Below are positions 30,647 to 39,512 of a stretch of 64,000 bases of DNA, in pieces; the stretch's first letter is position 1; every line of letters starts with the position of its first letter. The notes under the pieces were generated by a model. It saw nothing but the letters and a program-made list of their open reading frames with translations. It was not told the DNA's origin and ran no database searches. The position numbers were made by a program, and so were the translations under genes. Origin of the DNA: Candidatus Poribacteria bacterium (GTDB lineage: Bacteria; Poribacteria; WGA-4E; GCA-2687025); assembly GCA_028818695.1 (NCBI GenBank), contig JAPPNK010000015.1, positions 174,289 through 238,288 on the forward strand. The letters are read 5' to 3'.

Positions 30647-31606
30647 TCACATAACGCCCGCTCCGACAGCCGCTCCGTTCAACCGGACATGCTGAACCCA
30701 TTGCCGGGCAAAACTCGCATATTCAGGGTTCAGCTCGATGCCGACAAATTCAACGCCTATCTCTTCAGCCGCGGCGCACTCGGAGCCTGTCCCCGCAAAC
30801 GGAACGAGCAGCCGTCCGCCGTCCGCGCCGATGCGGGACAGGATCAGCCGTTTTGCGAGCTCCATCGGCTTCTGCGTCGGATGTTTCAGGATGTCATGTT
30901 CGCGGTGCGCTTTCAGTTCCGCCGGCGGAAACAGCTTGCCGCCGCAGTCTCGGCATAGAAACCAGCGCTGCGACCTTCCCGCCCCGCCCGCCAGCGCCGG
31001 CGTTTTGAGAACGTCGCGCGGCAGGGCGCCGTTTTCATGCGCGTTATAGACGGTTCGGCGCCCCGTTTTGCCGTAGCGGGAGGGGGTGTCTTTCCGCTCG
31101 CGCCCCGCGTTTTTCATGAAGGCGGGCGTGTACGGCTCGCGTATCTGGTCAATCTCAAGCCGAGGGCGCGGACGGCCGGGCTTCCATAAACACAGGATCG
31201 TTTCGTGGGAGCGCTGCCAAAACTTTGAGGTCGGAGCCGCCTTGTTTGTGTAGTGCCAAACAAGCCAGCGCTGCCGCTCTATCGGGTAGAGGGACGCGAT
31301 TCGCGCGACAATTTCTGGAAAGCCGTAGAGATAAAGCAGCCCGTTGTCGGCGAGCAGCTGCAGGCTGTCGTCGATCCAGCCGCGCGCCCATTCGATATAT
31401 CGCTCTATCGGCATGTCGGCGCAGTTGTTGCCGAAGTCTTTGCCGATGTTGTAGGGCGGATCGGCGATGACAAGGTCGAATCGCTCGCCGCGCTGTTTCA
31501 GCTCCTGCAGCGCCTCTACAGCGTCCGCTTGCAGTATCATGGAGGCAGGCTTGAATTTCATCGGCGCCGCCGCTTTGTTCGTTTCGTCCGCTCTTTGCTC
31601 TGTCAT
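30647..31606 (-). CDS. Beta-class DNA methyltransferase (N4-cytosine or N6-adenine)
   Basis: 319-residue methylase. Catalytic motif DPPYNIG (49-55) precedes a target-recognition region, then HPTQKP, and the SAM-binding motif PFAGTGSE near the C-terminus, so the motif order is that of the beta class (like HinfI or CcrM methylases). The recognition region contains WFLCRDCGGKL, which may bind zinc. No restriction endonuclease gene is adjacent, so it is likely solitary, with a regulatory or protective role. It lies 81 bases downstream of atpA, where the rest of the ATP synthase genes would be expected. Confidence 0.87.
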   Translation of the reverse strand: MTEQRADETNKAAAPMKFKPASMILQADAVEALQELKQRGERFDLVIADPPYNIGKDFGNNCADMPIERYIEWARGWIDDSLQLLADNGLLYLYGFPEIVARIASLYPIERQRWLVWHYTNKAAPTSKFWQRSHETILCLWKPGRPRPRLEIDQIREPYTPAFMKNAGRERKDTPSRYGKTGRRTVYNAHENGALPRDVLKTPALAGGAGRSQRWFLCRDCGGKLFPPAELKAHREHDILKHPTQKPMELAKRLILSRIGADGGRLLVPFAGTGSECAAAEEIGVEFVGIELNPEYASFARQWVQHVRLNGAAVGAGVM

Positions 31607-31687
31607 GCGTCCCGTCGGCGTTTTGTCAAGATGCGTTGACCGATACTATAAACGCTTCGACAGGGGCAAACGGTACGAGAGAATGCG

Positions 31688-33214
31688 TTATGCGGCGACG
31701 GCTTGGAACCCTTTTTTGCAGTTTTCGATGGCGGCTGCGATCTGATCCAGTTCCTCGTCCGACAGCTTTTCGCCCGTTTCGATGCGTTCCACCAGTCCCG
31801 TTTCATGTTCCTCGAAATGATCGTGCATGGCGGTTTCAAACGCGCGGATTTCGTCGGTCGGGATGTCGTCGCACAGCCCCTGCCGTCCGGCGAAGATGCT
31901 CAGCAGCTGCTTCCAGTGTGGAAGCGGTTCAAACTGGTTCTGCTTCAGAAGCTCCGTCAGCTGTTCGCCGCGGCGCAGCTGCTCCTGCGTGGAGGCGTCC
32001 AGCTGCTCCGACCCGAATTGCGCGAACGATTGTATTTCGCGGAAACGCGCCAGCTCCGCCCGCAGCGGTCCGGAGACCTGTTTCATGGCGTCCGTCTGCG
32101 CGTTTCCCATGAGGCGCGAGACGGAGAGGCCCACATTCACCGCGGGGCGGACGCCGCCGTAAAACAGCCCAGGTTCCATGATGATCTGTCCGTCGGTGAT
32201 CGACCAGACGTTTGTCGGGATGTAGGTTGTTACATCCTCCTCCTGCGTTTCAATGATCGGAAGCGCCGTCATGGAGCCTGCGCCTTTTTCGTCGCTCATT
32301 TTGGCGGCGCGTTCCAGCAGCCTTGAGTGCAGGTAAAACACATCGCCTGGGTACGCTTCGCGCCCCGCCGGCCGCCGCAGGTTGAGCGACATCTCCCGAT
32401 ACGCCCATGCGTGCTTCGTGAGGTCGTCGTAGATGACGAGCGAATGCATGCCGTTGTCGCGGAAATATTCGGCGATGGCGCAGCCGGAGTAGGGAGCCAG
32501 CCAAAGAATTGGAGCCGGCTCGCTGGCGGTGGCGGAGATGACGGTTGTGTATTCCATCGCGCCGCGGTCCTCCAGCGCCTTGACCAGCTTGGCGACCGTG
32601 GAGCCTTTTTGCCCAATGGCGACATAGACGCACCGGACGCCGCTCTCTTTTTGGTTGATGATCGCGTCAACGCAGATGGCTGTTTTTCCGATCTGGCGGT
32701 CGCCGATGATGAGTTCGCGCTGCCCGCGTCCGACAGGCGTTGTGCCGTCGACGATCTTCAGCCCCGTCTGCATCGGCTCGCGCACCGGCTGCCGATCAAT
32801 GATGCCTGGCGCCTTCCGCTCTACAGGAAGATAGAGGTCCGTTTCGATGGGACCTTTTCCGTCCAGCGGGCGTCCCAGCGGATTGACGACGCGCCCGAGC
32901 AGCGCTTCGCCGACGGGAACCTCGACGATGCGGTTCGCCCTTTTGACGGGGTCGCCTTCCTTCACATGCGCGCTGTCTCCAAACAGCACGGCTCCGACAT
33001 TGTCCTCTTCGAGGTTCAGAGCCATCCCGAGTACATCGCCTGGGAATTCAAGCAGTTCGGCTGCCATGACGTTCTGTAGTCCGTGAACCCGCGCGATGCC
33101 GTCTCCGACCTGCAGAACGCTGCCGGCGTCGTACACATCTATTTCGGTTTCGAACTGCTCTAGCGATTCCCGGAGGATGCGCGAGATTTCGTCGGGTCTG
33201 ACCTGTTGCGCCAT
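31688..33214 (-). CDS. atpA: F-type ATP synthase subunit alpha
   Basis: 508-residue alpha subunit of the F1 headpiece. The non-catalytic nucleotide site has the P-loop GDRQIGKT (171-178; most bacteria have Thr where this has Ile175), and GRGQRELI and [18 protein letters not shown] are diagnostic. ATG at 33214 is preceded by AAAGGA and gives the normal length; the open frame extends upstream into atpH. It is the last atp gene here: atpG, atpD and atpC do not follow. Confidence 0.97.
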   Translation of the reverse strand: MAQQVRPDEISRILRESLEQFETEIDVYDAGSVLQVGDGIARVHGLQNVMAAELLEFPGDVLGMALNLEEDNVGAVLFGDSAHVKEGDPVKRANRIVEVPVGEALLGRVVNPLGRPLDGKGPIETDLYLPVERKAPGIIDRQPVREPMQTGLKIVDGTTPVGRGQRELIIGDRQIGKTAICVDAIINQKESGVRCVYVAIGQKGSTVAKLVKALEDRGAMEYTTVISATASEPAPILWLAPYSGCAIAEYFRDNGMHSLVIYDDLTKHAWAYREMSLNLRRPAGREAYPGDVFYLHSRLLERAAKMSDEKGAGSMTALPIIETQEEDVTTYIPTNVWSITDGQIIMEPGLFYGGVRPAVNVGLSVSRLMGNAQTDAMKQVSGPLRAELARFREIQSFAQFGSEQLDASTQEQLRRGEQLTELLKQNQFEPLPHWKQLLSIFAGRQGLCDDIPTDEIRAFETAMHDHFEEHETGLVERIETGEKLSDEELDQIAAAIENCKKGFQAVAA

Positions 33215-33224
33215 ATTCGATCCT

Positions 33225-33773
33225 TTACGCTGAAGAAGGTTGAGAGAGAATCTTTCGTATGCGTTCCAGCTGCGTTCGGAGCGAGCCGTCGTACACGGTG
33301 TCGCCGACGCGGGCGGTGAAGCCGGCGATGAGGCTCGGATCGCGCGCGACATTGAGGATCGTCCTGCGCCCGACCGCTTTTGTGAGCGCGTCGGACAGCG
33401 CCGCCTGTTGCCGTTCCGTCAGAGGCGCCGCGCTGACGACCTCCGCCCGTTCAACGCCTTCCGCTTCGTCCAGCTGCCGCAGCGCTTCCTCGAGGACCGC
33501 TTCCAGCTCGCGCTCGCGTTTGCGTTCGATCAGAAGCGTCAGAAAGGCGAGCGCAATGGGCGGCGCCTCTTCGTCAACGAGCCGGCGGAGCGCTTCCTGT
33601 TTGGCGGAGGGCGCAATCATCGGGTTCGCCAGAAAATTGCGCAGCGGCTCCGAGGATTCGAGCGTCCGCTGTAGATTTTCGAGTGGCTGGCGCAGCTGGG
33701 ACGCGCTCTGTTCCTGTTTTGCCGCGTGTAGGAGCGCTTTGGCGTATGCCCTTGCAGCGCGCGTATGTTTCAC
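33225..33773 (-). CDS. atpH: F-type ATP synthase subunit delta
   Basis: 182-residue delta (OSCP-like) subunit joining F1 to the peripheral stalk. The N-terminal helical domain ([17 protein letters not shown]) and the C-terminal [26 protein letters not shown] are family marks. Normal length, 10 bases before atpA and 10 after atpF. Confidence 0.95.
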   Translation of the reverse strand: MKHTRAARAYAKALLHAAKQEQSASQLRQPLENLQRTLESSEPLRNFLANPMIAPSAKQEALRRLVDEEAPPIALAFLTLLIERKRERELEAVLEEALRQLDEAEGVERAEVVSAAPLTERQQAALSDALTKAVGRRTILNVARDPSLIAGFTARVGDTVYDGSLRTQLERIRKILSQPSSA

Positions 33774-33783
33774 GTTTGCCGTC

Positions 33784-34344
33784 CTATTCGTCTGCGGCGA
33801 TCTGTTGAATCATCTGATCAACGATTTGCCGCCCTTGCTGTTCGTTGAGCGTGTCGCCGATGAGTCGCCTTGCGGCGTCGACAGCCAGGTCTGCCACTTC
33901 GGCTCTCAGGGCGAGGATCGCCTCGTTTTTTTCTCGTTCGATGGTCAGCCTTCCCCGCTCCATTTCGGCTTCTGCGGCGGCTCGGGCGTCCGCCGCGATT
34001 TGGGCGGCGCGGGCTTCTGCCTGTTCAACCGCCTCTTGGATGCGCCTTCTCGCTTCGTTTTGCGCGTCGGCGAGTTGCCGCTCCATCTCTTCTTTTGCGG
34101 CGGCCGCGTCCGCTTGGTCCTGCTCAATTTTGGCGAGGCGGTCGGCGATCGTTTGCTGCCGCGCGTCCAGCGTTTTTCCGACCCTCTTGAAAACCGCCTG
34201 CCAGAGAATGACAAACAGCACAAGGAACCCGACCGCCTGGGCGAGAAACACCCAAGGGTCGAAATGGATGTCGCTGGCAATTCCGCCGCCGTTCGATTCG
34301 GCTGCGGCTGCGTAAACAAGCGCAGCCCATTGGGTAGCGTTCAT
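33784..34344 (-). CDS. atpF: F-type ATP synthase subunit b
   Basis: 186-residue peripheral-stalk subunit. One membrane helix (about residues 32-52, FLAQAVGFLVLFVILWQAVF) is followed by a long charged coiled coil rich in Ala, Glu, Arg and Gln. A single b gene is present, so a homodimer is likely. About 30 residues precede the membrane helix, slightly more than usual. Confidence 0.94.
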   Translation of the reverse strand: MNATQWAALVYAAAAESNGGGIASDIHFDPWVFLAQAVGFLVLFVILWQAVFKRVGKTLDARQQTIADRLAKIEQDQADAAAAKEEMERQLADAQNEARRRIQEAVEQAEARAAQIAADARAAAEAEMERGRLTIEREKNEAILALRAEVADLAVDAARRLIGDTLNEQQGRQIVDQMIQQIAADE

Positions 34345-34398
34345 AAAACAGCTCTCATGTTAACGCCGCCCCGCGCTGAATGGCGGGGTTGTGTCGGT

Positions 34399-34731
34399 TT
34401 ATTCGCTTTGCGCCATATTCAGCGCCTGGGCGCGTTCCGTCTGTTCAGCGGCCGCTTCAGCCTGCGTCGCCTGAACCGCCTGCTCCGCGGTGATGGCCGG
34501 CATCTTGCCTTGTACAAGGAACGCAAGCACAAAGGCGAGAAGAATGAACAGCTCAATGAACGCGAGACCGATCAGCATCGCGGTTTGCAGCTGTCCTGTC
34601 AGTTCGGGCTGGCGAGACATGCTTTCAACGGTCTGCGAAATGGCGCGCCCCTGGGCGATGGCGGCGGCTAATACCGCTACGGGCAATCCAAATCCGACGG
34701 CAAGCGCCATCGCTACGAGATACAGTTCCAT
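34399..34731 (-). CDS. atpE: F-type ATP synthase subunit c, Ala-rich helix and long tail
   Basis: 110-residue c subunit. Two membrane helices flank the polar loop SRQPEL; the ion-carrying acid is E60 (GLAFIELF), and the absence of Ser/Thr after it suggests protons rather than sodium. The usual GxGxGxG of helix 1 is A22-x-A24-x-A26-x-G28, close to the AxAxAxA form of alkaliphilic Bacillus. About 30 extra residues, Gln/Ala/Glu-rich, follow helix 2; most c subunits end there near residue 80. Confidence 0.94.
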   Translation of the reverse strand: MELYLVAMALAVGFGLPVAVLAAAIAQGRAISQTVESMSRQPELTGQLQTAMLIGLAFIELFILLAFVLAFLVQGKMPAITAEQAVQATQAEAAAEQTERAQALNMAQSE

Positions 34732-34804
34732 GTGGTCGACTCCTGTCTGTTGGTGAATTGGAGCGGGCTTTCTGCCGCCCGCGGGTTCTTATATGTCCCG
34801 CGCT

Positions 34805-35647
34805 TCAATGGGGCGCGGGAGCCGTTTCTCCATGACTTTCTTCATGATGATGGCCGGCATGCTCCACAAACTGGCCAATATAAACCGCCGTCAAAATCGC
34901 AAAAATGAACGCCTGAACGAGGCTCGCCAGCAGACCGAAAAGCAGCACCGGCAGCTGTATCGGTATGAAAAACAGCTTCACCGCAAGCGCGTACAGCACA
35001 ATCAGAAGCATTTCTTTAGCGAAGATATTCGCAAAAAGCCGCAGCGACAGCGACACAACGCGCGACACCTGCGTGATCAACTCAATGACAAACATAAACA
35101 GCATGAACGGCAGCATCGGCAGCGAAAACTCAAGGGCGCACAGATGCTTGATATATCCGCCCAGCCCGAGCTCTTTGACCGCAATCAGTTGAACGGCGGT
35201 CAACGAAACGAACGCGAGCGCCAGCGTTGTGTTCAGCTCGGCGGTCGGCGACTGGAAGCCAGGTATCAACCCCGCAAGGTTCCAGCCGAGTATGAGAACG
35301 AAGTAGGCGTTGATGAACGGGACATATTTTTCACCGGCGGGACTCAGGATCGGCTTGAAGACGCCGTTGAGTCCCCCAACGATCCATTCGATGGCGGTCT
35401 GCGAGCGCGTTTCTGGGACCGCTTTGAGCCGTCGCGCCATCCAGATCAGAACGACGACGACCAGCAAGCCGAAAAAGACCGTGTTGGCGATGACGTCCAG
35501 CTGCCCCCAGTTTTCTCTGGCGTAGAGCGCGGCGCGCCATTTTTCAGGGGTTATGTACGCTAGCAAGGAGTTGTGCTTCTCGGCGGCGCCGGCTGTCCAT
35601 CCGCTGTAAAAGAGAGCGGCAAACGTTCCAAAAACCGCTTTTTTCAT
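34805..35647 (-). CDS. atpB: F-type ATP synthase subunit a
   Basis: 280-residue stator of the proton path. The essential Arg is in SLSLRLFANIFAKEM, and the last helix has the conserved Gln region (LASLVQAFIFAILTAVYIG). A signal-like or first helix opens the protein, and a His-rich tail (HAGHHHEESHGE) closes it. The ATG at 35647 overlaps the stop of the AtpI-like gene by 4 bases. Confidence 0.94.
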   Translation of the reverse strand: MKKAVFGTFAALFYSGWTAGAAEKHNSLLAYITPEKWRAALYARENWGQLDVIANTVFFGLLVVVVLIWMARRLKAVPETRSQTAIEWIVGGLNGVFKPILSPAGEKYVPFINAYFVLILGWNLAGLIPGFQSPTAELNTTLALAFVSLTAVQLIAVKELGLGGYIKHLCALEFSLPMLPFMLFMFVIELITQVSRVVSLSLRLFANIFAKEMLLIVLYALAVKLFFIPIQLPVLLFGLLASLVQAFIFAILTAVYIGQFVEHAGHHHEESHGETAPAPH

Positions 35648-36054
35648 GCGCCGCTTCTTTTCTGTTGAAACGCCTGCCGTATCAGCTGCGCGACGGAGGC
35701 GAAATAGACGACCGGCATGCCCCCCGCGACCGCCTCCAGCGGAACCGTCCCGCTCTGGACGACCGCCCACAAGGTTATTCCCAGCAGCGCGTATTTTCCA
35801 AGCGTGATGAGCGCGGCTCTGAGACGCCATTTTTTCTTGGCTGATCGGTTGAATGCCCAACGTATCATCCGTTCCAGTTGCCAAAACGCCGCGATGGCGA
35901 CCATCGTCCCCGCCGCGATTCCAATAGATAACGATAACCCAAAAGGCGTCGCTCCGGCGACTGCAATTGCCATTAAAATGAAACTATTTTGGTACACGCC
36001 GGCGACAAACGGGTCGCGCGCCGAGGCGGGGTTATGGTTCGCTGCGTTCGTCAT
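35644..36054 (-). CDS. atpI: AtpI-like ATP synthase accessory membrane protein
   Basis: 136 residues with four likely membrane helices (about 25-45, 45-65, 82-104 and 108-128), the layout of AtpI, which helps c-ring assembly or magnesium uptake in some bacteria. Sequence similarity is not obvious by eye; the call rests on topology and its place just before atpB. It overlaps atpB by 4 bases and atpZ by 23. Confidence 0.7.
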   Translation of the reverse strand: MTNAANHNPASARDPFVAGVYQNSFILMAIAVAGATPFGLSLSIGIAAGTMVAIAAFWQLERMIRWAFNRSAKKKWRLRAALITLGKYALLGITLWAVVQSGTVPLEAVAGGMPVVYFASVAQLIRQAFQQKRSGA

Positions 36055-36274
36055 TCGATCCGCCCGCGTTCATTTTGCGTACCGTCTTGATGAGCTCCCA
36101 TGCCGCCGCAAAGACGCCGATCATGAGTCCTATGACCGTCCCAAGATCGGCGTTTCCCAGCTTTCCGCCGATCCATCTCCCCCCAATAAACCCAATGAGA
36201 ACGCAGACCGCCAGCGTCATGGCGAGCGAGACCGCTTCTCCCGTTTGAATGGCTCTTTTCGGGTTCAATTTCAT
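36032..36274 (-). CDS. atpZ: AtpZ/AtpI-family small membrane protein
   Basis: 80 residues with two helices. The first carries the Gly-rich VLIGFIGGRWIGGKLG and the second GTVIGLMIGVFAAAWELIKTVRKM; this is the usual AtpZ pattern (Gly-rich helix, short loop, helix, basic end). AtpZ helps ATP synthase assembly and has been linked to magnesium or calcium transport. It starts 18 bases after nuoN and overlaps the AtpI-like gene. Confidence 0.82.
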   Translation of the reverse strand: MKLNPKRAIQTGEAVSLAMTLAVCVLIGFIGGRWIGGKLGNADLGTVIGLMIGVFAAAWELIKTVRKMNAGGSNDERSEP

Positions 36275-36292
36275 AGGGCAGGTTCATGCCGC

Positions 36293-37786
36293 TTACTGCG
36301 CCGCTTCGCTGGGAACGTTTTGAACGGCCGTCTCGGCGGCGTCGGTTGAAATATGAAAAGCGTTCATCATCGCCTTCGGCGCGGCGCCTCCGATGAAGAC
36401 AAGCGCCGCCGCGGCGATGAGCGCGGCCGCCGCCGTCTTATGTCGAATGGACGGGGCATGCGCCGGCTCTTTAGACGGCTGCGTCATATACATCTTGACG
36501 ACGACGCCGAGGTAGTAGTAAGCGGAGAGCGCGCTGTTGAGAGCGGCGACAATCACCAGCCAGCCGAGGCCGGCGGCGTAGGCGTCCTTGAAAAGCAGCA
36601 GCTTGCCTGTGAAACCGGCGGTCGGCGGCAAACCTGTCAGCGAAAGCATGAACAGCGTCATCCCGATCCCGACAAGCGGACGGCGGAAGCCGAGTCCCGC
36701 GTAATCGTTCAGCTCAGACATCTCATTCTCTTTAGAGGAGAGAGCCGAAGCGACGCCGAACGCGCCGACGCTCATGACAGCGTAGGCGGCAAGGTAGAAT
36801 AGAACGCTCTCGGACGCCCCGGCGGCGACGCCGACCAGCGCGTATCCGACATGCGCGACGCTGGAATAGGCGAGCATCCGCTTCAAATTTTTCTGCGTCA
36901 AGGCGATCAGGTTTCCGATAGTCATCGAAATGCAGGCGAGGACGGCGAAGATGGTCGACCATTCGGCTCGCATGGCGGATGCGGCTTGGAACAGATAGAG
37001 GAGAGCGGCGAAGGCGGCCGCTTTAGGCGCGGAGGCGAAGAAGGCGGTCACAGGCGTCGGCGCGCCGTGGTAAACATCCGGCGCCCACTGATGAAACGGA
37101 GCGGCGGCGATTTTAAACGCGAGTCCGACAAACACAAGCGCAAGCCCGATCGCAAACAGCGGAGACGAAACGCCGGTCAAATCCTGTAAAAGGGTTGAGC
37201 CGGTCGAACCGAAGATAAGCGCAATGCCGAACAGCAGGAACCCGCTGGAGAACGCTCCGAGCAGGAAGTATTTCATGGACGCTTCGCTGGACGCGCTCCC
37301 GCGTTGAAAACAGGCGAGGATGTAGAGCGGCAGCGACATGAGCTCAATGCCGATAAAGATGAGTATGAGGTCTTGGCTGCCGGCGATGATCGTCATTCCG
37401 AGGGCGCACAAAAGCGTGAGCGCGTAAAATTCGGGGCGCAGGGCGCCGCGCTGCCGCAGATAGCCGATGGAGAGCAGGATGCAGAGGGCGGTTGAGACAA
37501 GGCAGATGAGCATGAAGGAGCGCATCATGCTGTCGACGGAGAAGAGGGCGATCGGGTTCCCGTCGGCGTCTTGGGCGCCGAAGGAGAAGTACAGCGCGGG
37601 CGCGTCGCTCATGAGCGTCAAAACGGCCGCGGCGGCAACGCCAATCAGAGACGCCCAGGCGGCGCGTACCGCCGACGCTTGCGAATGTCCCATCGACAGC
37701 GCGCAGACGATCAGCGCGGCCGCTAGGAGCGTGAGACTTGGAGCGAAAGCGCCCCAGTCGAAGTCAATAATCTGCATCATCGTCAT
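36293..37786 (-). CDS. nuoN: NADH-quinone oxidoreductase subunit N
   Basis: About 497-residue antiporter-like subunit of complex I with some 14 membrane helices. Diagnostic pieces are the GIELMSLPLYIL helix with its essential Glu, LVFVGLAFKIAAAPFHQWAPDVYHGAPTPVTAF, and MLAYSSVAHVGY. ATG at 37786 is chosen because AAAGG lies 4 bases upstream; ATGs at 37780 and 37777 are alternatives. No other nuo gene is in the window. It leads the transcript into atpZ with an 18-base gap. Confidence 0.94.
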   Translation of the reverse strand: MTMMQIIDFDWGAFAPSLTLLAAALIVCALSMGHSQASAVRAAWASLIGVAAAAVLTLMSDAPALYFSFGAQDADGNPIALFSVDSMMRSFMLICLVSTALCILLSIGYLRQRGALRPEFYALTLLCALGMTIIAGSQDLILIFIGIELMSLPLYILACFQRGSASSEASMKYFLLGAFSSGFLLFGIALIFGSTGSTLLQDLTGVSSPLFAIGLALVFVGLAFKIAAAPFHQWAPDVYHGAPTPVTAFFASAPKAAAFAALLYLFQAASAMRAEWSTIFAVLACISMTIGNLIALTQKNLKRMLAYSSVAHVGYALVGVAAGASESVLFYLAAYAVMSVGAFGVASALSSKENEMSELNDYAGLGFRRPLVGIGMTLFMLSLTGLPPTAGFTGKLLLFKDAYAAGLGWLVIVAALNSALSAYYYLGVVVKMYMTQPSKEPAHAPSIRHKTAAAALIAAAALVFIGGAAPKAMMNAFHISTDAAETAVQNVPSEAAQ

Positions 37787-37863
37787 CAGGCCTTTCAGGG
37801 GCCGGTTCATACTTCATCCGTCGGCGGTTTATCCATCGGCGCCGGCGAATATCGACATGCATA

Positions 37864-37892
37864 AATCTAGCAGGTATTGCGCTCAGAATCAA
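37864..37892 (-). promoter_or_regulatory. Probable promoter of the nuoN-atp operon
   Basis: On the minus strand TTGATT (37892-37887) and TAGATT (37869-37864) are separated by 17 bases, about 80 bases upstream of the nuoN start. Each box matches four of six consensus bases. It is the only good pair in the gap before nuoN. Confidence 0.55.
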
Positions 37893-37988
37893 CGTGCGCT
37901 TTCTGGCCGGCGGCGCCTGAAATCGTCTCTAACGCCTCCCGAGGAGGGATCAAGATTACAGCGCCCCCTCCTGCTCACTCGTCCGGAG

Positions 37989-38717
37989 CTATCGTTTGTA
38001 CTTCTTAAACAGCGGATAAAGGATATAGGTCACGATGTCGGAGTCCAAATCGGGATGGCGGTTGACAATCCTTTTCAACAGCGCTGCCACAGAATCGCCC
38101 CACACTTCGTCATCTGCATGCTCCAATAAGAACGGGACGCTGGGCGCGCCCAAATCCACCAGAGCGCGGCTCCAGGAGGTACCTCCCGAGCTGTACTCGT
38201 ATAGGTATCGCGCCAGCAGTTCGGCGGAGCGAGGGTCTTTCAACGGGATCAGCTGATCAAACAGCGCGATCACCTGTTCGGACGCTTCCTCGTCATGGAT
38301 GAATTCGCCGCTCTCGGTAAATCCTGACTTTGCGTTTAAAAACCCGTCGGGCGGGGGCATCAATTGCGCGATAATCGCGTCGGCTTCCGGGTGGAATATC
38401 CCGTAGAGATGCAGGTTGTTGCGGATATGCTCCACTTTTTTCCAAGCAGCGGCGATCTGGTCGGAGTCCAACTGCGCGTCTGGGGCATCGGGGCTTTCGT
38501 TAGCCTCGACTGACGGCTTTGCCTCCGCCTCTCCTTCCGGTTCGGGAACGGGAGCTGACGGTTCCGGCTCGGGGGAGGGAGGCTGCGCCTTCGGCGTTTG
38601 GATGATTTCAGGTTCCAGCTCCGGTTTGCTTCCGGATTTGAGCACCGCGTATCCAAACGCCAACAAAACACAGATCCCTGCCGCCAACAGAATCACTGCA
38701 AGTGTGCGAATCATCAT
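37989..38717 (-). CDS. Anchored HEAT-like protein, tandem paralogue 3
   Basis: 242 residues. An N-terminal membrane segment (about 5-25) leads to a Pro/Glu/Ala-rich linker (about 30-75) and a helical domain. Within it DPRSAELLARYLYEY and ALVDLGAPSVPFLLEHADD look like HEAT repeats, followed by KRIVNRHPDLDSDIVTYIL. It is closely similar to the next gene (39491-38739) over its whole length. Likely exported and membrane-tethered. It is the last gene of the operon started by the M15 peptidase. Function unknown. Confidence 0.7.
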   Translation of the reverse strand: MMIRTLAVILLAAGICVLLAFGYAVLKSGSKPELEPEIIQTPKAQPPSPEPEPSAPVPEPEGEAEAKPSVEANESPDAPDAQLDSDQIAAAWKKVEHIRNNLHLYGIFHPEADAIIAQLMPPPDGFLNAKSGFTESGEFIHDEEASEQVIALFDQLIPLKDPRSAELLARYLYEYSSGGTSWSRALVDLGAPSVPFLLEHADDEVWGDSVAALLKRIVNRHPDLDSDIVTYILYPLFKKYKR

Positions 38718-38738
38718 TTCTAAGGCCCCGAGGAGGGA

Positions 38739-39491
38739 TCACTGCAGACCCGTCTTCTGAAGCCACCGTTTTTTCTTTTCAAACAGCGGCTCAAGGATAT
38801 AGGTCACGATGTCAGTGTCCAAATCGGGATGGCGGTTGACGATCCTTTTCAACTGCACGGCCACAGAATCGTCCCAGACTTTGTCATTCGCATGCTCCAA
38901 TAAGAACGGGACGCTGGGCGCGCCCAAATCCACCAGAGCGCGCGACCACGCGGCGCTTCTCGCTCCGTACTCGTAGCTGTATCGTACGAGCAGTTCTGCG
39001 GAGCGAGGGTCGTTCAACGGGATCAGCTGCTTGAACAGCGCGATCACCCGTTCTGACCCCTCCTCGTCATGAATGAATTCGCCGCTCTCGGTAAAACCCG
39101 CCTTTGCGTTCAAAAATCCGTCGGGCGGCGGCATCAATTGCGCGATGATTGCGTCGGCGTCCGGATGGAAGGTTCCGTAGAGATGCAGGTTGTTGCGGAT
39201 ATGCTCCACTTTTTTCCGAGCAGCGGCGGTCCGGTCGGAGTCTAACTTCACGTCTGGGGCGTCCGCGCTTTCGTTCGCCTCGACTGAAGGCTTTGCCTCC
39301 GCCTCGCCCTGCGGTTCGGGAACGGGAGCTGACGGTTCCGGCTCGGGGGTGGGGGGCTGCGCCTTCGGCGTTTGGATGATTTCAGGCTCTGGCTCCGGTT
39401 TGCTTCCGGATTTGAGAGCTGCGTATCCAAATGCCAATAAAACGCAGACTCCAGCCGCCAACATGATCATTGCGAGCGCGCGAGTCGTCAT
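38739..39491 (-). CDS. Anchored HEAT-like protein, tandem paralogue 2
   Basis: 250 residues with the same plan: membrane anchor, Pro/Glu linker with EIIQTPKAQPP, and a HEAT-like C-terminal domain. Most positions match paralogue 3 outside the segment YEYGARSAAWSR. The high identity, extending into DNA, points to recent duplication. It has its own C-terminal extension (KKKRWLQKTGLQ). Gaps of about 21 bases separate all three copies, so they are co-transcribed. Confidence 0.7.
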   Translation of the reverse strand: MTTRALAMIMLAAGVCVLLAFGYAALKSGSKPEPEPEIIQTPKAQPPTPEPEPSAPVPEPQGEAEAKPSVEANESADAPDVKLDSDRTAAARKKVEHIRNNLHLYGTFHPDADAIIAQLMPPPDGFLNAKAGFTESGEFIHDEEGSERVIALFKQLIPLNDPRSAELLVRYSYEYGARSAAWSRALVDLGAPSVPFLLEHANDKVWDDSVAVQLKRIVNRHPDLDTDIVTYILEPLFEKKKRWLQKTGLQ

Positions 39492-39512
39492 AGTTTAAGG
39501 CATCCCGAGGGT

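Noticed and set aside
28885..31606. Possible prophage or integrated element
   Set aside because: No integrase, capsid, terminase or attachment-site repeats are seen; only composition and gene content hint at transfer.
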